DNA from: Armatimonadota bacterium
GTDB lineage: Bacteria; Armatimonadota; Fimbriimonadia; Fimbriimonadales; Fimbriimonadaceae
Length of the DNA: 64,000 nucleotides
Direction: 5' to 3'
Assembly (NCBI GenBank): GCA_017303935.1
Contig: JAFLBD010000003.1
Coordinates: forward strand, 124,001-188,000
Each line of letters starts with the position of its first letter. Positions within the stretch are counted from its first letter, which is position 1. A model generated the notes under the pieces. That model was not told the DNA's origin. It worked only from the letters and a program-made list of their open reading frames with translations, and searched no databases. The translations under genes and the position numbers were made by a program. This document shows positions 30,751 through 39,624 of this stretch, in pieces.

Positions 30751-31737
30751 GTGAATGCACTTGCCCTAGCAGGATTGATCGTCGCTCAGCCGCAGACTGA
30801 CTTTGTGGTTCAGCCGGTTTACTTGGTGCCATCGGATCTTCCAATCGCGAAAGAGAACGTGACCGCGATCAACCGAATCATGCAGGACATCAATACTTGG
30901 TATGAAGGCCGGGTCGGTGCCAAGTTTAAGCTGAACCCCGTTCGACAAGTCAAGGCTCGAAAGGACTGGGTTACCATGCGGCTGGGCGAAAATCCGAAGC
31001 CGGAAGATGTTGCCGACGAATCGTTTTCACCCAATTGGTATTCGTCAGTCGTCGATGAGGTGAACCCGCTTCCGAAGCAGATCACCGTGATTTTCTCTAC
31101 TGGCGGCGGCAAGTACACGATGGGCAAACAGACCGACTGCTACTCGGGCACGGTTGTCGTCGGGGACTGGGTGATGGAGCCGATCAGTGGAGTCCGGGTT
31201 TCAACGTTGCCAAAACCGCCCGCGGATGCTTGGCAGATCAAAGGAAGCGTGCCCACGGGAATCGTAGCCAATCGAATGGCGCAGGCGTTCGGACTTTTGA
31301 AGCCAGAGCGGTATGAAGGCTCAACAATTTTGACTGGATTCCAGTCCTTCCCGAACGTCGGATTGCTCGCTCATGAGGCGTTTATCTTGCGCAATTCGCC
31401 GTATTTTGGCTATGCGCCAGGAGACAAGGATGCGCCAATTCTCGATGTCGAAATGGATGATCAGGGATTCTGGGGCGAATCGATTGTGATCAAAGCTCAG
31501 GGTCTTCGGGACGGGGATCAGATTGAGCTGAATACTATTGGCCCGTATCAGTACATCACGAATAACCTACGCTCGCCGGTAAGCATGTTTGTTCCTTTCA
31601 CCTATGCCACACCCGAGCGGGGCCGAATGACGGTTCCACGCGATGTTGGACCAGGATTCTTGCGACTCTATCGCGGAGCCCTCCGGTCCAACATCGTTCC
31701 AATAAACGTTTACCCTAAGCGTTTGCCAACGCAGTAG
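30751..31737 (+). CDS. Exported metallopeptidase-like protein lacking the zinc motif
   Basis: 328 residues from GTG 30751, the first possible start after an in-frame TAG. A short hydrophobic leader precedes FVVQPVYLVPSDL and INTWYEGRVGAKFKLNPV. That opening is shared with a family of secreted zinc proteases whose active site reads AHELGHAFGLPHP. Here the matching stretch is VANRMAQAFGLLKPE (near residues 172-186), with both His and the Glu lost. TGFQSFPNVGLLAHEAFIL and NSPYF also fit that family. The last 90 residues look like a beta-sandwich domain. Probably a non-catalytic binding protein. The family link is from memory, not a search. Confidence 0.7.
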   Translation: MNALALAGLIVAQPQTDFVVQPVYLVPSDLPIAKENVTAINRIMQDINTWYEGRVGAKFKLNPVRQVKARKDWVTMRLGENPKPEDVADESFSPNWYSSVVDEVNPLPKQITVIFSTGGGKYTMGKQTDCYSGTVVVGDWVMEPISGVRVSTLPKPPADAWQIKGSVPTGIVANRMAQAFGLLKPERYEGSTILTGFQSFPNVGLLAHEAFILRNSPYFGYAPGDKDAPILDVEMDDQGFWGESIVIKAQGLRDGDQIELNTIGPYQYITNNLRSPVSMFVPFTYATPERGRMTVPRDVGPGFLRLYRGALRSNIVPINVYPKRLPTQ

Positions 31738-31740
31738 CGC

Positions 31741-32793
31741 TCAGACTTTGTAGATGTAGTCGCGCGAATGAGCGTCTTCGATGTACCTGGCTAGCAGGTC
31801 CACCGCTGCGTCCAGGTCGCCGGGATGGATCGTTTCGTTGACGGTGTGAATATAGCGGGTTGGCACCGAAAGTGTAAACGCCGGTACCCCACCATTCAAT
31901 CTCTGCACGCCACCTGCGTCTGTTCCTCCTGCCGCCAGAATTTCCATTTGGTACTTGATCTTGTGATTTTTGGCGAGATCGACGAAATGCTGGACCATCA
32001 TCGGACTGCAGATGAGCGATCCGTCGAGAATCTTGATCGCTGCGCCTTCGCCAAGTCTTGTGATAGCGTCTTGGTCTGGGATTCCTGGAATATCGTTTGC
32101 CAAGGTGACATCAATGGCGACGACCATATCGGGCTGGATTCCTGAGCCAGCTGCGGTTGCGCCGCGAAGACCGATCTCCTCTTGCACCGTAGCAACGCCA
32201 TGAACCTCGACTTCGTGGTTCTTCGCAGCCTTCATCGCCTCGATCATGGTGTACACCGCGATTCGGTTGTCCATCGCTTTCCCGGTGTAGAGGTCTCCCA
32301 TCGGCCGGAAATCGCGGTCCATCGTGACCATATCGCCGAGCGACACTGCTGCCTTTGCCGCATCGCCTTTCATTCCAAGGTCCACAAAAAAGTCTTCGAT
32401 TTTGGCAGCGCGATTCGCTTCCTCTGGCGAGAGCATGTGCTTCGGCTTGACACCCATCATCAGTGTGCCGTTGATTGGACCGTTGCTCGTGTGTACTTTG
32501 ACGCGCTGGGCGGCCATCTGCCGTGGATCCCATCCGCCGAGCGGGTGCAGTCGCAAAAATCCTTTGTCGTCGATGTACTTCACCACGAAACCGATTTCGT
32601 CCATGTGAGCAGCGATCATCAGCTTCTTGGCGTCGGTTGACTTCCCTTTCTTCAAGCAATGGAGGTTGCCCATGGCGTCGGATTTGAACTCACAGATGTC
32701 TTTGAGTTCGTCGATTACGATGGAGCGGATGGCGTCTTCTTGGCCTGGGATGCCACAGGCTTCGCTGAGTTTTTTGAGGAGTGCAACGTTCAT
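31741..32793 (-). CDS. M42 family aminopeptidase (glutamyl aminopeptidase/FrvX-like)
   Basis: 350 residues with AAGGA upstream of the ATG. Two-metal peptidase with ligands and acids in AAHMDEIGF, GKAMDNRIA, VQEEIGLRGA, VAIDVT and RYIHTVNE. M42 enzymes form tetrahedral dodecamers in the cytosol and trim N-terminal residues from peptides. Some members are cellulase-like or deblocking enzymes, so the exact specificity is open. It converges with the metallopeptidase-like gene, 3 bases apart. Confidence 0.95.
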   Translation of the reverse strand: MNVALLKKLSEACGIPGQEDAIRSIVIDELKDICEFKSDAMGNLHCLKKGKSTDAKKLMIAAHMDEIGFVVKYIDDKGFLRLHPLGGWDPRQMAAQRVKVHTSNGPINGTLMMGVKPKHMLSPEEANRAAKIEDFFVDLGMKGDAAKAAVSLGDMVTMDRDFRPMGDLYTGKAMDNRIAVYTMIEAMKAAKNHEVEVHGVATVQEEIGLRGATAAGSGIQPDMVVAIDVTLANDIPGIPDQDAITRLGEGAAIKILDGSLICSPMMVQHFVDLAKNHKIKYQMEILAAGGTDAGGVQRLNGGVPAFTLSVPTRYIHTVNETIHPGDLDAAVDLLARYIEDAHSRDYIYKV

Positions 32794-32836
32794 AAAATTC
32801 CTTTTCAGTCTACTGGTTGATCAGGTTGGAGGTTCC

Positions 32837-32877
32837 TAAAAAATGATCTCGCCTGACAGAAGTCAGGCGAGATCATT
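32837..32877 (-). terminator. Intrinsic terminator of the first prepilin gene
   Basis: A perfect 16-bp stem, AATGATCTCGCCTGAC (32842-32857) with its complement (32862-32877), loop AGAA, and a T-run on the minus strand directly after it. It lies 25 bases beyond the prepilin stop. Confidence 0.92.
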
Positions 32878-32901
32878 TCTCTTTGACAATCTTTGCGCGA
32901 A

Positions 32902-33858
32902 TTACGGCGCGTAGATGTCGCCGATACAGGTTCCAGGTACGCCATGAATGTCGCCCCAGTTTGGAGTGCTACCTGGGTGACCGACACACTCATGCTGCTT
33001 TTCTGACTTTGGATAGTCGGTGATGCCGCATTGAGTCATCTTGGCTGCAGGTACGTGGCGAGTCCAAGAATAGTAGGTCTCGCGGGTGTCCACAGAAGCC
33101 CAGGATGGGCAGCTGTCTACGATCTTGCCACCAGTTGGAAGTGCCTTAGCGTTGAATCGCTTGCTGTGTCCATCAGCGAAGCTGAGGATGACGCCATCTC
33201 GGTGTCGTGGCCAGATTTCCCACTTGTACCAGTAGTTGACCCAACCCGAAAGAGCTTCGGTGCTGTTGTATCGCTTCGGGAAATATCCGTCGGTGTACGC
33301 GATGGTTTCCGAAACAGCTTCCATTTGAGAGTTGCTGATCGGCATTGGTGTTTTGCCGTTCACGCCAGGACCCTGTGGAATCAACCCGCTTGGGCCACCA
33401 ACTCGCGTGACCATACCGAATAGGCCGATGTTCCAAGTGTAAGCGTTGTAGCGGAAGGTGCGCAACATCTGTACGCTACCGCCAACTCGCGACCGAATGG
33501 CTTCGAGAAGGCTACCGCCTGCAGCTGTCGCCGAAGCACCTGTGTAGTCTTCACCGCCGCCACCCGATGGGTACGAAGGGCACTTAAGGATATCTGGTCC
33601 CTTACGATAAGGATCGACCAAGTCGTGGACAAAAACCAGCGTGTTGCCGCCGGAAATGCTCATGCCCATTGGGTACATGTCGTCGTTGTCGCCGACATAC
33701 ATGAGCGTGGCGTAGGCGTTTTGCTTATTGTTCGAGATACAGACCGATGTTTTGGCTGCGTCCCGTGCTTGTGCAAACACCGGGAATAGAATTGCTGCGA
33801 GAATGGCGATGATCGCAATCACCACCAAAAGCTCGATCAGCGTAAATGCTTTTTTCAT
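32902..33858 (-). CDS. Prepilin-like protein with H-X9-DG motif (DUF1559-like), copy 1
   Basis: 318 residues from the ATG at 33858, with GAGGG upstream. The N-terminus [19 protein letters not shown] is a class III prepilin signal, cut and methylated at Phe5 by a prepilin peptidase, followed by LFPVFAQAR. Near the C-terminus HRDGVILSFADGH fits the H-X9-DG rule of the DUF1559 family. Such proteins are multicopy in Armatimonadota and Planctomycetes and may form pseudopili or surface fibres. No pilus assembly gene is near. The frame continues to 33903 but lacks prepilin features there. Confidence 0.92.
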   Translation of the reverse strand: MKKAFTLIELLVVIAIIAILAAILFPVFAQARDAAKTSVCISNNKQNAYATLMYVGDNDDMYPMGMSISGGNTLVFVHDLVDPYRKGPDILKCPSYPSGGGGEDYTGASATAAGGSLLEAIRSRVGGSVQMLRTFRYNAYTWNIGLFGMVTRVGGPSGLIPQGPGVNGKTPMPISNSQMEAVSETIAYTDGYFPKRYNSTEALSGWVNYWYKWEIWPRHRDGVILSFADGHSKRFNAKALPTGGKIVDSCPSWASVDTRETYYSWTRHVPAAKMTQCGITDYPKSEKQHECVGHPGSTPNWGDIHGVPGTCIGDIYAP

Positions 33859-33945
33859 AATAGCAAGCCCTCGCGCGCCAAAAGACGCACGAATGTTAAT
33901 CACATATTAGCTTACTTTTTTGAGAAGTGAAACGATTCCCAATAT

Positions 33946-34965
33946 TTATTCGATGTTGAAATCTGCAAATACTGGAAGGTGGTCGCTCGCTTTTGTACCC
34001 ATTTCTGTATAGGTCACTGAATACGGCTCTTCGACAACCTTGACCTTGCTTCCACTACCTCGTAGCGCTTCCGCTCCTGAATAGATGTCAGTCTTCACGT
34101 GCTTAGGAAATAGATTTGGTGAAACAAGTATCTGGTCAAAAAGGGTTTGAACGACCTTGACGTCATCTGGGAACTTGTGTTCTTTACCTCGGAGTTCTTC
34201 GTTGCTCTGATAGGCGCCCATGACCACTGGTGCAAGAGGTTGACCTTTGAACAATCGGTCCAGATCGAGTGAAACGTAGTTCTTTCGGTAAAGCGGTTCA
34301 CAGAGGTTGACCATGAGCGGGTTTGGCACCGATTCTTGCCCGCCTTTCACAAGTAGGTTGCCCGTTTCCAAGATGTTCATCGATCGGTCATCTGGAGTGT
34401 CGTTCATGTCACCGAGCACGATCGAATTCTCGTTCTTCTGCCCCGCGATGTATCCAGCCAGCATGCCTGCTGCCAGTTCACGTTGTTGGTCGGTGATCCA
34501 TCGACCTCCTCGGCGGCTCTTGAGGTGGCAGACGTAAAACACGAGTGTCGTGCCTTTCGGCGTCAATACTTCCGCTCGGAGGACGTCGCGTCCGCCTGGG
34601 AATGCGAAGTTCAACGCGGGGGATGTGAACAAAAGCTCGCTCTTCACGAGTTTGTACGGAGCTTTCACCGCGATGCATGGCTCTTGATATTCCTTCGGGT
34701 CATCCGCCATTCCGATAGACCACTTCGAATCGAAAATTTGCTCAAGCGCCTTCTTGCTCTGGATTTCCTCGAGCGCGACGATATTTGGCTTCACCGTATC
34801 GAGGATCTGCTTGACGTTTGCGATCCGTTCTGGATTTGAGTCCTCCGCGAACCAGTAAATGTTGTAGGTCATTACGCGCAGATTGTTCGTCGGTTGTTGT
34901 GCGAATGCACAGGAGGAAGTGACGCCCAGCGCGAGCAACGGAATGAACCAAGACAGCTTTTTCAT
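33946..34965 (-). CDS. Exported endonuclease/exonuclease/phosphatase family protein
   Basis: 339 residues with AAAAGG before the ATG. A signal peptide ends at AFAQ. The EEP fold is marked by RVMTYNIYWF, the metal Glu in VALEEIQ, CHLKSRRGG, LGDMNDTPDD, FDQILVSP and the final SDHLPVFADF. All catalytic positions are present, so it should be an active Mg-dependent hydrolase outside the cytoplasm, acting on DNA, nucleotides or phospholipids. The substrate is unknown. Divergent from aspS, 95 bases between starts. Confidence 0.92.
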   Translation of the reverse strand: MKKLSWFIPLLALGVTSSCAFAQQPTNNLRVMTYNIYWFAEDSNPERIANVKQILDTVKPNIVALEEIQSKKALEQIFDSKWSIGMADDPKEYQEPCIAVKAPYKLVKSELLFTSPALNFAFPGGRDVLRAEVLTPKGTTLVFYVCHLKSRRGGRWITDQQRELAAGMLAGYIAGQKNENSIVLGDMNDTPDDRSMNILETGNLLVKGGQESVPNPLMVNLCEPLYRKNYVSLDLDRLFKGQPLAPVVMGAYQSNEELRGKEHKFPDDVKVVQTLFDQILVSPNLFPKHVKTDIYSGAEALRGSGSKVKVVEEPYSVTYTEMGTKASDHLPVFADFNIE

Positions 34966-35060
34966 GACCTTTTCTTTTGACGATTGATTGTGGTTACTGT
35001 ACCCGTCAAGTTGCTGTTAAGGTTCAAAATTGGCCTTCGAGGTATCCTTTAGGCTCGTTT

Positions 35061-36875
35061 ATGTCGTTTTCTCAGCGCACCCATCATTGCGGAAATCTCC
35101 GCCTCGAACATTCCGGCCAGACAGTTGTTTTGAACGGATGGGCTCATCGCATTCGCGATTTGGGCGGGCTGTTCTTTGTTGATCTTCGGGATCGAACTGG
35201 CTTGGTTCAGCTGTTCCTGGATCCAGCCAAGTTCCCAGTTTCAGAAATCCGTAGCGAGACCTGCCTGAGCATCACTGGCGAAGTGAAAGAAAGACAAGAA
35301 GGCACAAAGAATGCGGCAATGGAGACGGGCGATATTGAGATCATCGTGACCTCCATGGAAGTCTTAGGTTCGGCGAAGCCTTTGCCATTCCCTGTCAGCG
35401 ATGAATCCCAGATGCGCAATGTCAACGAGGAGTTGCGAATCAAGTACCGCTACCTCGATATTCGCCGGCCGTCGATGAGCCGAAAGCTGATGTTGCGAGC
35501 GGCGGCGGTCAAGAAGATGCGCTCGTTCCTGGACGACCAAGGATTCACCGAAATTGAGACGCCAATTTTCACGAAGTCCACTCCAGAGGGTGCGCGCGAC
35601 TATCTCGTGCCTTACCGATTGGAACCGGGACTGTTTTATGCCTTGCCACAATCGCCCCAGCAGTACAAGCAGTTGCTGATGGTTGCGGGGATGGAGAAGT
35701 ATTACCAAATCGCCAAGTGCTTCCGAGACGAAGCTCAGCGATCTGACCGACAGCCAGAATTCACACAACTCGACCTTGAGATGAGCTTCGCCACCCAAGA
35801 GGACATCTTGCAATTGATGGAAGGCCTGACGCTCAAGGTGATCAACGAATTGATCGCAGAATTCGGGCTTGAGAAGGAGCCGATCACCGGATTCCAACGG
35901 CTGACCTATGACGAGTCGATGCAAAAGTACGGCTGCGACAAGCCTGACTTACGTTTTGGGCTGGAGTTGTTCGACGTCTCTGAAATCGTTGGGAAATCCG
36001 AGTTTGGTGTATTCAAATCTACCGTCGAATTGGGCGGAAAGGTACGCGGTGTTCGATTCCCGAATGGTGCCACGCTTTCGCGCAAGGACGTGGGCGAACT
36101 CGAGAACTACTGCAAGGAGTTTGGTGCGAAGGGCATGGCTTCGATTGCGGTCACTGCGGAGTCAACCGGATCGGACAATGAAGTCGTCACTTCTAGCGGA
36201 TTGGTGGCGAAGGCCAGCTTCCTCAAGTTCTTTACGCCGGAACAAGTTGGCGAAATCCTCAGTGCAGCTCATGCGGAAGCAGGCGATCTGCTGTGTTTCA
36301 TCGCTGATACCTATTCCGCTGGCAACAACGTTCTGTACCGATTGAGAAATGAGATCGGGAGCCGCGCCGGGCTGCGTGACCCTCGCAAGCTCGCGTTCTG
36401 CTTTGTGATCGACTTCCCGCTCGTCGAATGGAACGAGGCGGACAAGCGATGGGATTCGACTCACCATCCTTTCACTTCGCCAAAAGCGGCAGATATGCAT
36501 CTTTTGGACACCGATCCAGGCAAGATTCGGGCGGATTGCTACGACGTGGTTTGCAACGGAACAGAGTGGGCCAGCGGCTCCATTCGGATTCATCGCCCTG
36601 ACGTGCAATCGCGCATTTTTGCTCTGCTAGGTATTGATGAGGCGAGGCAACAAGAACGATTTGGTCACATTTTGGAGGCGTTTAGCTACGGCGCGCCGCC
36701 GCACGGAGGAATCGCTCCTGGCGTGGACCGGCTGATCATGTTCCTCTGCGACGAAGAGAACATTCGCGAAGTTATCGCCTTCCCAAAGATTGGGCTTGGA
36801 CAAGATCCTATGATGGAAGCTCCGAGCACCATCGATGCCGTTCAGTGGGCTGAAATGGGCCTTCGTTTGAGCTGA
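35061..36875 (+). CDS. aspS: Aspartyl-tRNA synthetase
   Basis: 604 residues from the ATG at 35061, the bacterial length. An N-terminal OB-fold anticodon-binding domain (GWAHRIRDLGGLFFVDLRD) leads to the class II catalytic core with motif 2 CFRDEAQRSDRQPEFTQLD. It is interrupted by the bacterial GAD insertion domain and closed by motif 3 PPHGGIAPGVDRL. Whether it is discriminating or also makes Asp-tRNA(Asn) cannot be settled here. A TATCCT lies 12 bases before the start. A bidirectional terminator follows the stop. Confidence 0.97.
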   Translation: MSFSQRTHHCGNLRLEHSGQTVVLNGWAHRIRDLGGLFFVDLRDRTGLVQLFLDPAKFPVSEIRSETCLSITGEVKERQEGTKNAAMETGDIEIIVTSMEVLGSAKPLPFPVSDESQMRNVNEELRIKYRYLDIRRPSMSRKLMLRAAAVKKMRSFLDDQGFTEIETPIFTKSTPEGARDYLVPYRLEPGLFYALPQSPQQYKQLLMVAGMEKYYQIAKCFRDEAQRSDRQPEFTQLDLEMSFATQEDILQLMEGLTLKVINELIAEFGLEKEPITGFQRLTYDESMQKYGCDKPDLRFGLELFDVSEIVGKSEFGVFKSTVELGGKVRGVRFPNGATLSRKDVGELENYCKEFGAKGMASIAVTAESTGSDNEVVTSSGLVAKASFLKFFTPEQVGEILSAAHAEAGDLLCFIADTYSAGNNVLYRLRNEIGSRAGLRDPRKLAFCFVIDFPLVEWNEADKRWDSTHHPFTSPKAADMHLLDTDPGKIRADCYDVVCNGTEWASGSIRIHRPDVQSRIFALLGIDEARQQERFGHILEAFSYGAPPHGGIAPGVDRLIMFLCDEENIREVIAFPKIGLGQDPMMEAPSTIDAVQWAEMGLRLS

Positions 36876-36887
36876 TAATCGTTGTTA

Positions 36888-36925
36888 CAAAAAAATCCCC
36901 ACCAGATCACTGGAGGGGATTTTTT
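36888..36925. terminator. Bidirectional terminator between aspS and the small peptide gene
   Basis: AAAAATCCCC pairs with GGGGATTTTT around a 14-base loop that can pair further. A run of T lies on each strand. It serves aspS (+) and the 36927-38150 genes (-). Confidence 0.88.
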
Positions 36926-36926
36926 G

Positions 36927-37148
36927 TTAGGTTCCTCGACCTTCCGGAGTACTTCCAGCAGGTGGAACACCTGACCCGCCTTGATCTGCGGGCAATGGCG
37001 CGGAATCTGGTGGTGGCGGATTCTTTTGATTGATCATGCCTTCACCGGACTTTCCAACACCGGAACTTTGGGTGAACGCGGTGATTCCCCCCGCGAGCAA
37101 GACCAACACTAGGGCAATGATCGCGAATCTTTTTTGCTTATCATCCAT
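36927..37148 (-). CDS. Small membrane-anchored Pro/Gly-rich protein
   Basis: 73 residues. A basic start (MDDKQKRF) and one hydrophobic helix (AIIALVLVLLAGGITAF) are followed by a tail rich in Pro, Gly and Ser, so the tail should be outside the cytoplasm. It resembles no family I know. The gene lies 21 bases downstream of the second prepilin gene and ends 1 base before a terminator, supporting a real two-gene unit. The only Shine-Dalgarno (AAGGAG) overlaps the prepilin stop and is about 14 bases from the ATG, longer than usual. Confidence 0.65.
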   Translation of the reverse strand: MDDKQKRFAIIALVLVLLAGGITAFTQSSGVGKSGEGMINQKNPPPPDSAPLPADQGGSGVPPAGSTPEGRGT

Positions 37149-37169
37149 GGTTTTGTAAGTACATTCTCC

Positions 37170-38150
37170 TTATCGGCAAAGAGCGTCGAGCGTCGTGTTC
37201 TCGCCAGGTCCTGGAACCCACATGCTCCATCGGACATCCGCTGGGTTGATATTGATGCAGTTCAAGACGCCGTTCGATCGGTTTGCCTGACCTGCAGCAC
37301 TCCTCAGAACTGCTGCGCGGTTTTGCACCGGCGAGAAGAAGGCCTTCGGCACTCCCATCGCGGCCGCTAGTCCTGCATCTTCGCGTGCCGGATAGAACTT
37401 TGCGTGGCTATCGGCGAACGCGAGAGCGAGACCGGATCCGAGACGATTCGTCATACCGTCCAGCGTGTTGATCGGCCGTTGTGGCGAAGCCAGATACCCT
37501 TGGGCACCGGCGGTGCAGGATGTATTTGTCGTTCCGAGCACCACAAACTTGGAGTGCTCTTGCACCAAAGTCATGGTTGGATACTGGGAAAGGCAAGCGC
37601 TGTTGACATCGGGCGTGAGCGGTTCGTCACCCCAAATGCTTGCAGTACATCCGACCTGAACGGCGTCATCGCAGACGAAGTAAGCGAGGAATGTTCGGTT
37701 GATTCCAATTGGCGCAGTGCGACGGTCCGTATTGGTGTCATTGCAAGGCGCGGGGTTAGCAGTCACACCCAGTTCGGGTGCAGCAACGTTTGCTTGGAAC
37801 CGGAACGGAGGGTGCTTTCGAGTTGCAAGAGGATCAAGATAAACATCTTTATTCTTGATGTAGTTAAAACTCAATCGTCCCCAGAGGGCGTTTACAGTTG
37901 TAGCTTCACCGGTGCATCCACCAGAAACAGCGGCTGGATACCCTTCATCGTTATCACCGGTATACATCAGCATGCCAGTGCCTTGCTGCTTCATGTTGTT
38001 CATGGTCACCGTCTTTTGGGCGGCCAATCGTGCTTGAGCAAACACAGGGAAAAGGATCGCAGCCAGGATTGCAATAATGGCAATGACAACGAGCAGCTCG
38101 ATGAGCGTAAAGCCTCGTCGCTTAATAACTCGATTCTTGAATGAATCCAT
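37170..38150 (-). CDS. Prepilin-like protein (DUF1559-like), copy 2
   Basis: 326 residues from the ATG at 38150 with AGGAG upstream. The prepilin signal [18 protein letters not shown] is followed by LFPVFAQAR. Near the C-terminus the expected H-X9-DG site reads [15 protein letters not shown], so the first His is missing and DG has become DS, a diverged version. Many Cys residues in the body suggest disulfides outside the cell. First gene of a pair with the small membrane peptide at 36927. Confidence 0.9.
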   Translation of the reverse strand: MDSFKNRVIKRRGFTLIELLVVIAIIAILAAILFPVFAQARLAAQKTVTMNNMKQQGTGMLMYTGDNDEGYPAAVSGGCTGEATTVNALWGRLSFNYIKNKDVYLDPLATRKHPPFRFQANVAAPELGVTANPAPCNDTNTDRRTAPIGINRTFLAYFVCDDAVQVGCTASIWGDEPLTPDVNSACLSQYPTMTLVQEHSKFVVLGTTNTSCTAGAQGYLASPQRPINTLDGMTNRLGSGLALAFADSHAKFYPAREDAGLAAAMGVPKAFFSPVQNRAAVLRSAAGQANRSNGVLNCININPADVRWSMWVPGPGENTTLDALCR

Positions 38151-38261
38151 GACTCTAAATACTCCTAAGTACAACCTGCACCGGCGCCGTTGCCACCGCA
38201 GGAATCAAATGAGTATACGACCATTACCTGCAAAAGGTATGGGCAATTCTTAGTTTTTGAA

Positions 38262-39047
38262 CTAGCCCCGATTGGGTAATGCGTTCAAAAGCTCTGTCAA
38301 AGAGTAGATCGTCGTGGTCGGATCGGGCGAACCTTCGGGTTTTTCTTCCGGTTTGTTGGTGCTTGGCGGGATGTCGCTATCGCGGCGAATCCAAGCAGTT
38401 TTCCAACCGTGCAAGTGTGCACCAAGGATGTCGTGCCCGAAGCTGTTCCCTACCATCAAGATTTCTGATGGCAACAGATTGGGAAGCTTGCCTCGCATGT
38501 GTCGCAGAGCGATCGCATATACATCCGGTTCTGGTTTTCCAAATCCCATTTCACCTTCGATCAGTACGGGATCGAAGTAGTGCTCGATCTTTAAAGTACG
38601 TAGTTCTTGGCGCTGGATGTCTGCGGGGCCGTTCGTGATCAGCCCGAGCGGATAGAACTCTTTGAGTGTATTCAAGACATCAAGCGCATCATCAAAAAGT
38701 CGGAGATTGTCATCTCTGGTCGCGCCGTAGGTGTCGCTAAAGGCCTTCGCATGGTGCTCATCCACAGCACCGAGCTCGCTCAAGGTGAGGCGCATTTGTT
38801 CGGTCCGCGTCGGCTCGCCGAATTCGAGATAGGTCTTGTACCACGGCGTCTTCTTTAGCGTGGGTGCAAACTTACGAAATGCCTTGGCCCAAGCTTCATA
38901 CAATTCGTCGGTCGAATAGCCCGCAACCGGATGTTGATCAAAAGTCGAACGTAGGGCAGCCTTGCTCGCTTCCCAATAGTTGCAAAGGGTGTCGTCCAGA
39001 TCAAAGAAAATGGCGCGAATGTTGGCGAGTTCGGAATGCATGGCCAT
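38262..39047 (-). CDS. HAD superfamily hydrolase
   Basis: 261 residues from the ATG at 39047, which overlaps the stop of the BFN gene (TAATG). Motif I IFFDLDDTL gives the nucleophile and acid Asp, motif II is LITNG, and motifs III/IV are GKPEPDVY and MVGNSFGHDILGA. A C1-type helical cap lies between motifs I and II. This arrangement fits pyrimidine 5'-nucleotidase (YjjG)- or haloacid-dehalogenase-like phosphatases, with substrate unknown. Motif IV usually has GDs before the catalytic Asp, and here it reads GNS-FGHD. Confidence 0.92.
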   Translation of the reverse strand: MAMHSELANIRAIFFDLDDTLCNYWEASKAALRSTFDQHPVAGYSTDELYEAWAKAFRKFAPTLKKTPWYKTYLEFGEPTRTEQMRLTLSELGAVDEHHAKAFSDTYGATRDDNLRLFDDALDVLNTLKEFYPLGLITNGPADIQRQELRTLKIEHYFDPVLIEGEMGFGKPEPDVYAIALRHMRGKLPNLLPSEILMVGNSFGHDILGAHLHGWKTAWIRRDSDIPPSTNKPEEKPEGSPDPTTTIYSLTELLNALPNRG

Positions 39048-39547
39048 TAATCGTCTTGTCGGTCGAAAATCCCTTCGAGAACATAGATCGGCACATCCCA
39101 CCGCAGTGCGATCGCGATGGCATCGCTTGGGCGGGCGTCGACTTCCATCTCTTCTCCATCGAACATCAGATAAACCTTAGCGTAGTAGGTCTTGTTCCAG
39201 ATATCGTCAATCAGAATTCGGGTGACTTCGGCTTCGAGCCGTTCCACGATAACCTTCATCAGATCGTGGGTCATCGGTCGGTCGGGTTGATTGCCTTCGA
39301 GCGGGAGGCTGATGGAGGTTGCTTCGGCAAGCCCTATGACGATGGCTAACTTCTTCTCTCCGGAGCTCAGTAAAACGAAGCGCTGAACGTTGTTATTGCT
39401 CTCGGCATAGAAGACGCCTTCGACAGTGACCTCAACGGGTTCGCCTAGATCGGACTGGCGAACGAGGCGATCTTCTTCGTTTCCATAGGGGAAAAACGAA
39501 GGCGGTGATTCCAAATCATCGGGATTGTCATCCCGTTCGTCTGGCAT
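39047..39547 (-). CDS. Bifunctional nuclease (BFN/DUF151) family protein
   Basis: 166 residues if started at the ATG at 39547, which lies 7 bases after TATCTT. An ATG at 39553 would add Met-Gly. The DUF151 domain runs from VEVTVEGVFYAES through RPMTHDLM, and the hallmark YYAKVYLMFDGEEMEVDAR is followed by PSDAIAIALR. Plant and Thermotoga relatives have been studied as nucleases, but the biochemical role in bacteria is unsettled. The first 35 residues are acidic and Pro-rich. Translationally coupled to the HAD gene. Confidence 0.9.
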   Translation of the reverse strand: MPDERDDNPDDLESPPSFFPYGNEEDRLVRQSDLGEPVEVTVEGVFYAESNNNVQRFVLLSSGEKKLAIVIGLAEATSISLPLEGNQPDRPMTHDLMKVIVERLEAEVTRILIDDIWNKTYYAKVYLMFDGEEMEVDARPSDAIAIALRWDVPIYVLEGIFDRQDD

Positions 39548-39554
39548 GCCCATA

Positions 39555-39560
39555 AAGATA
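39555..39560 (-). promoter_or_regulatory. Candidate -10 box of the BFN gene
   Basis: TATCTT on the minus strand, 7 bases before the ATG at 39547. No Shine-Dalgarno is seen for either candidate start. Confidence 0.35.
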
Positions 39561-39624
39561 CCTATCTTTTTTTGATCGCAACAGGTAGGGTGGTTGAAAC
39601 GTACTGGGATTGACGAGGATTTTT

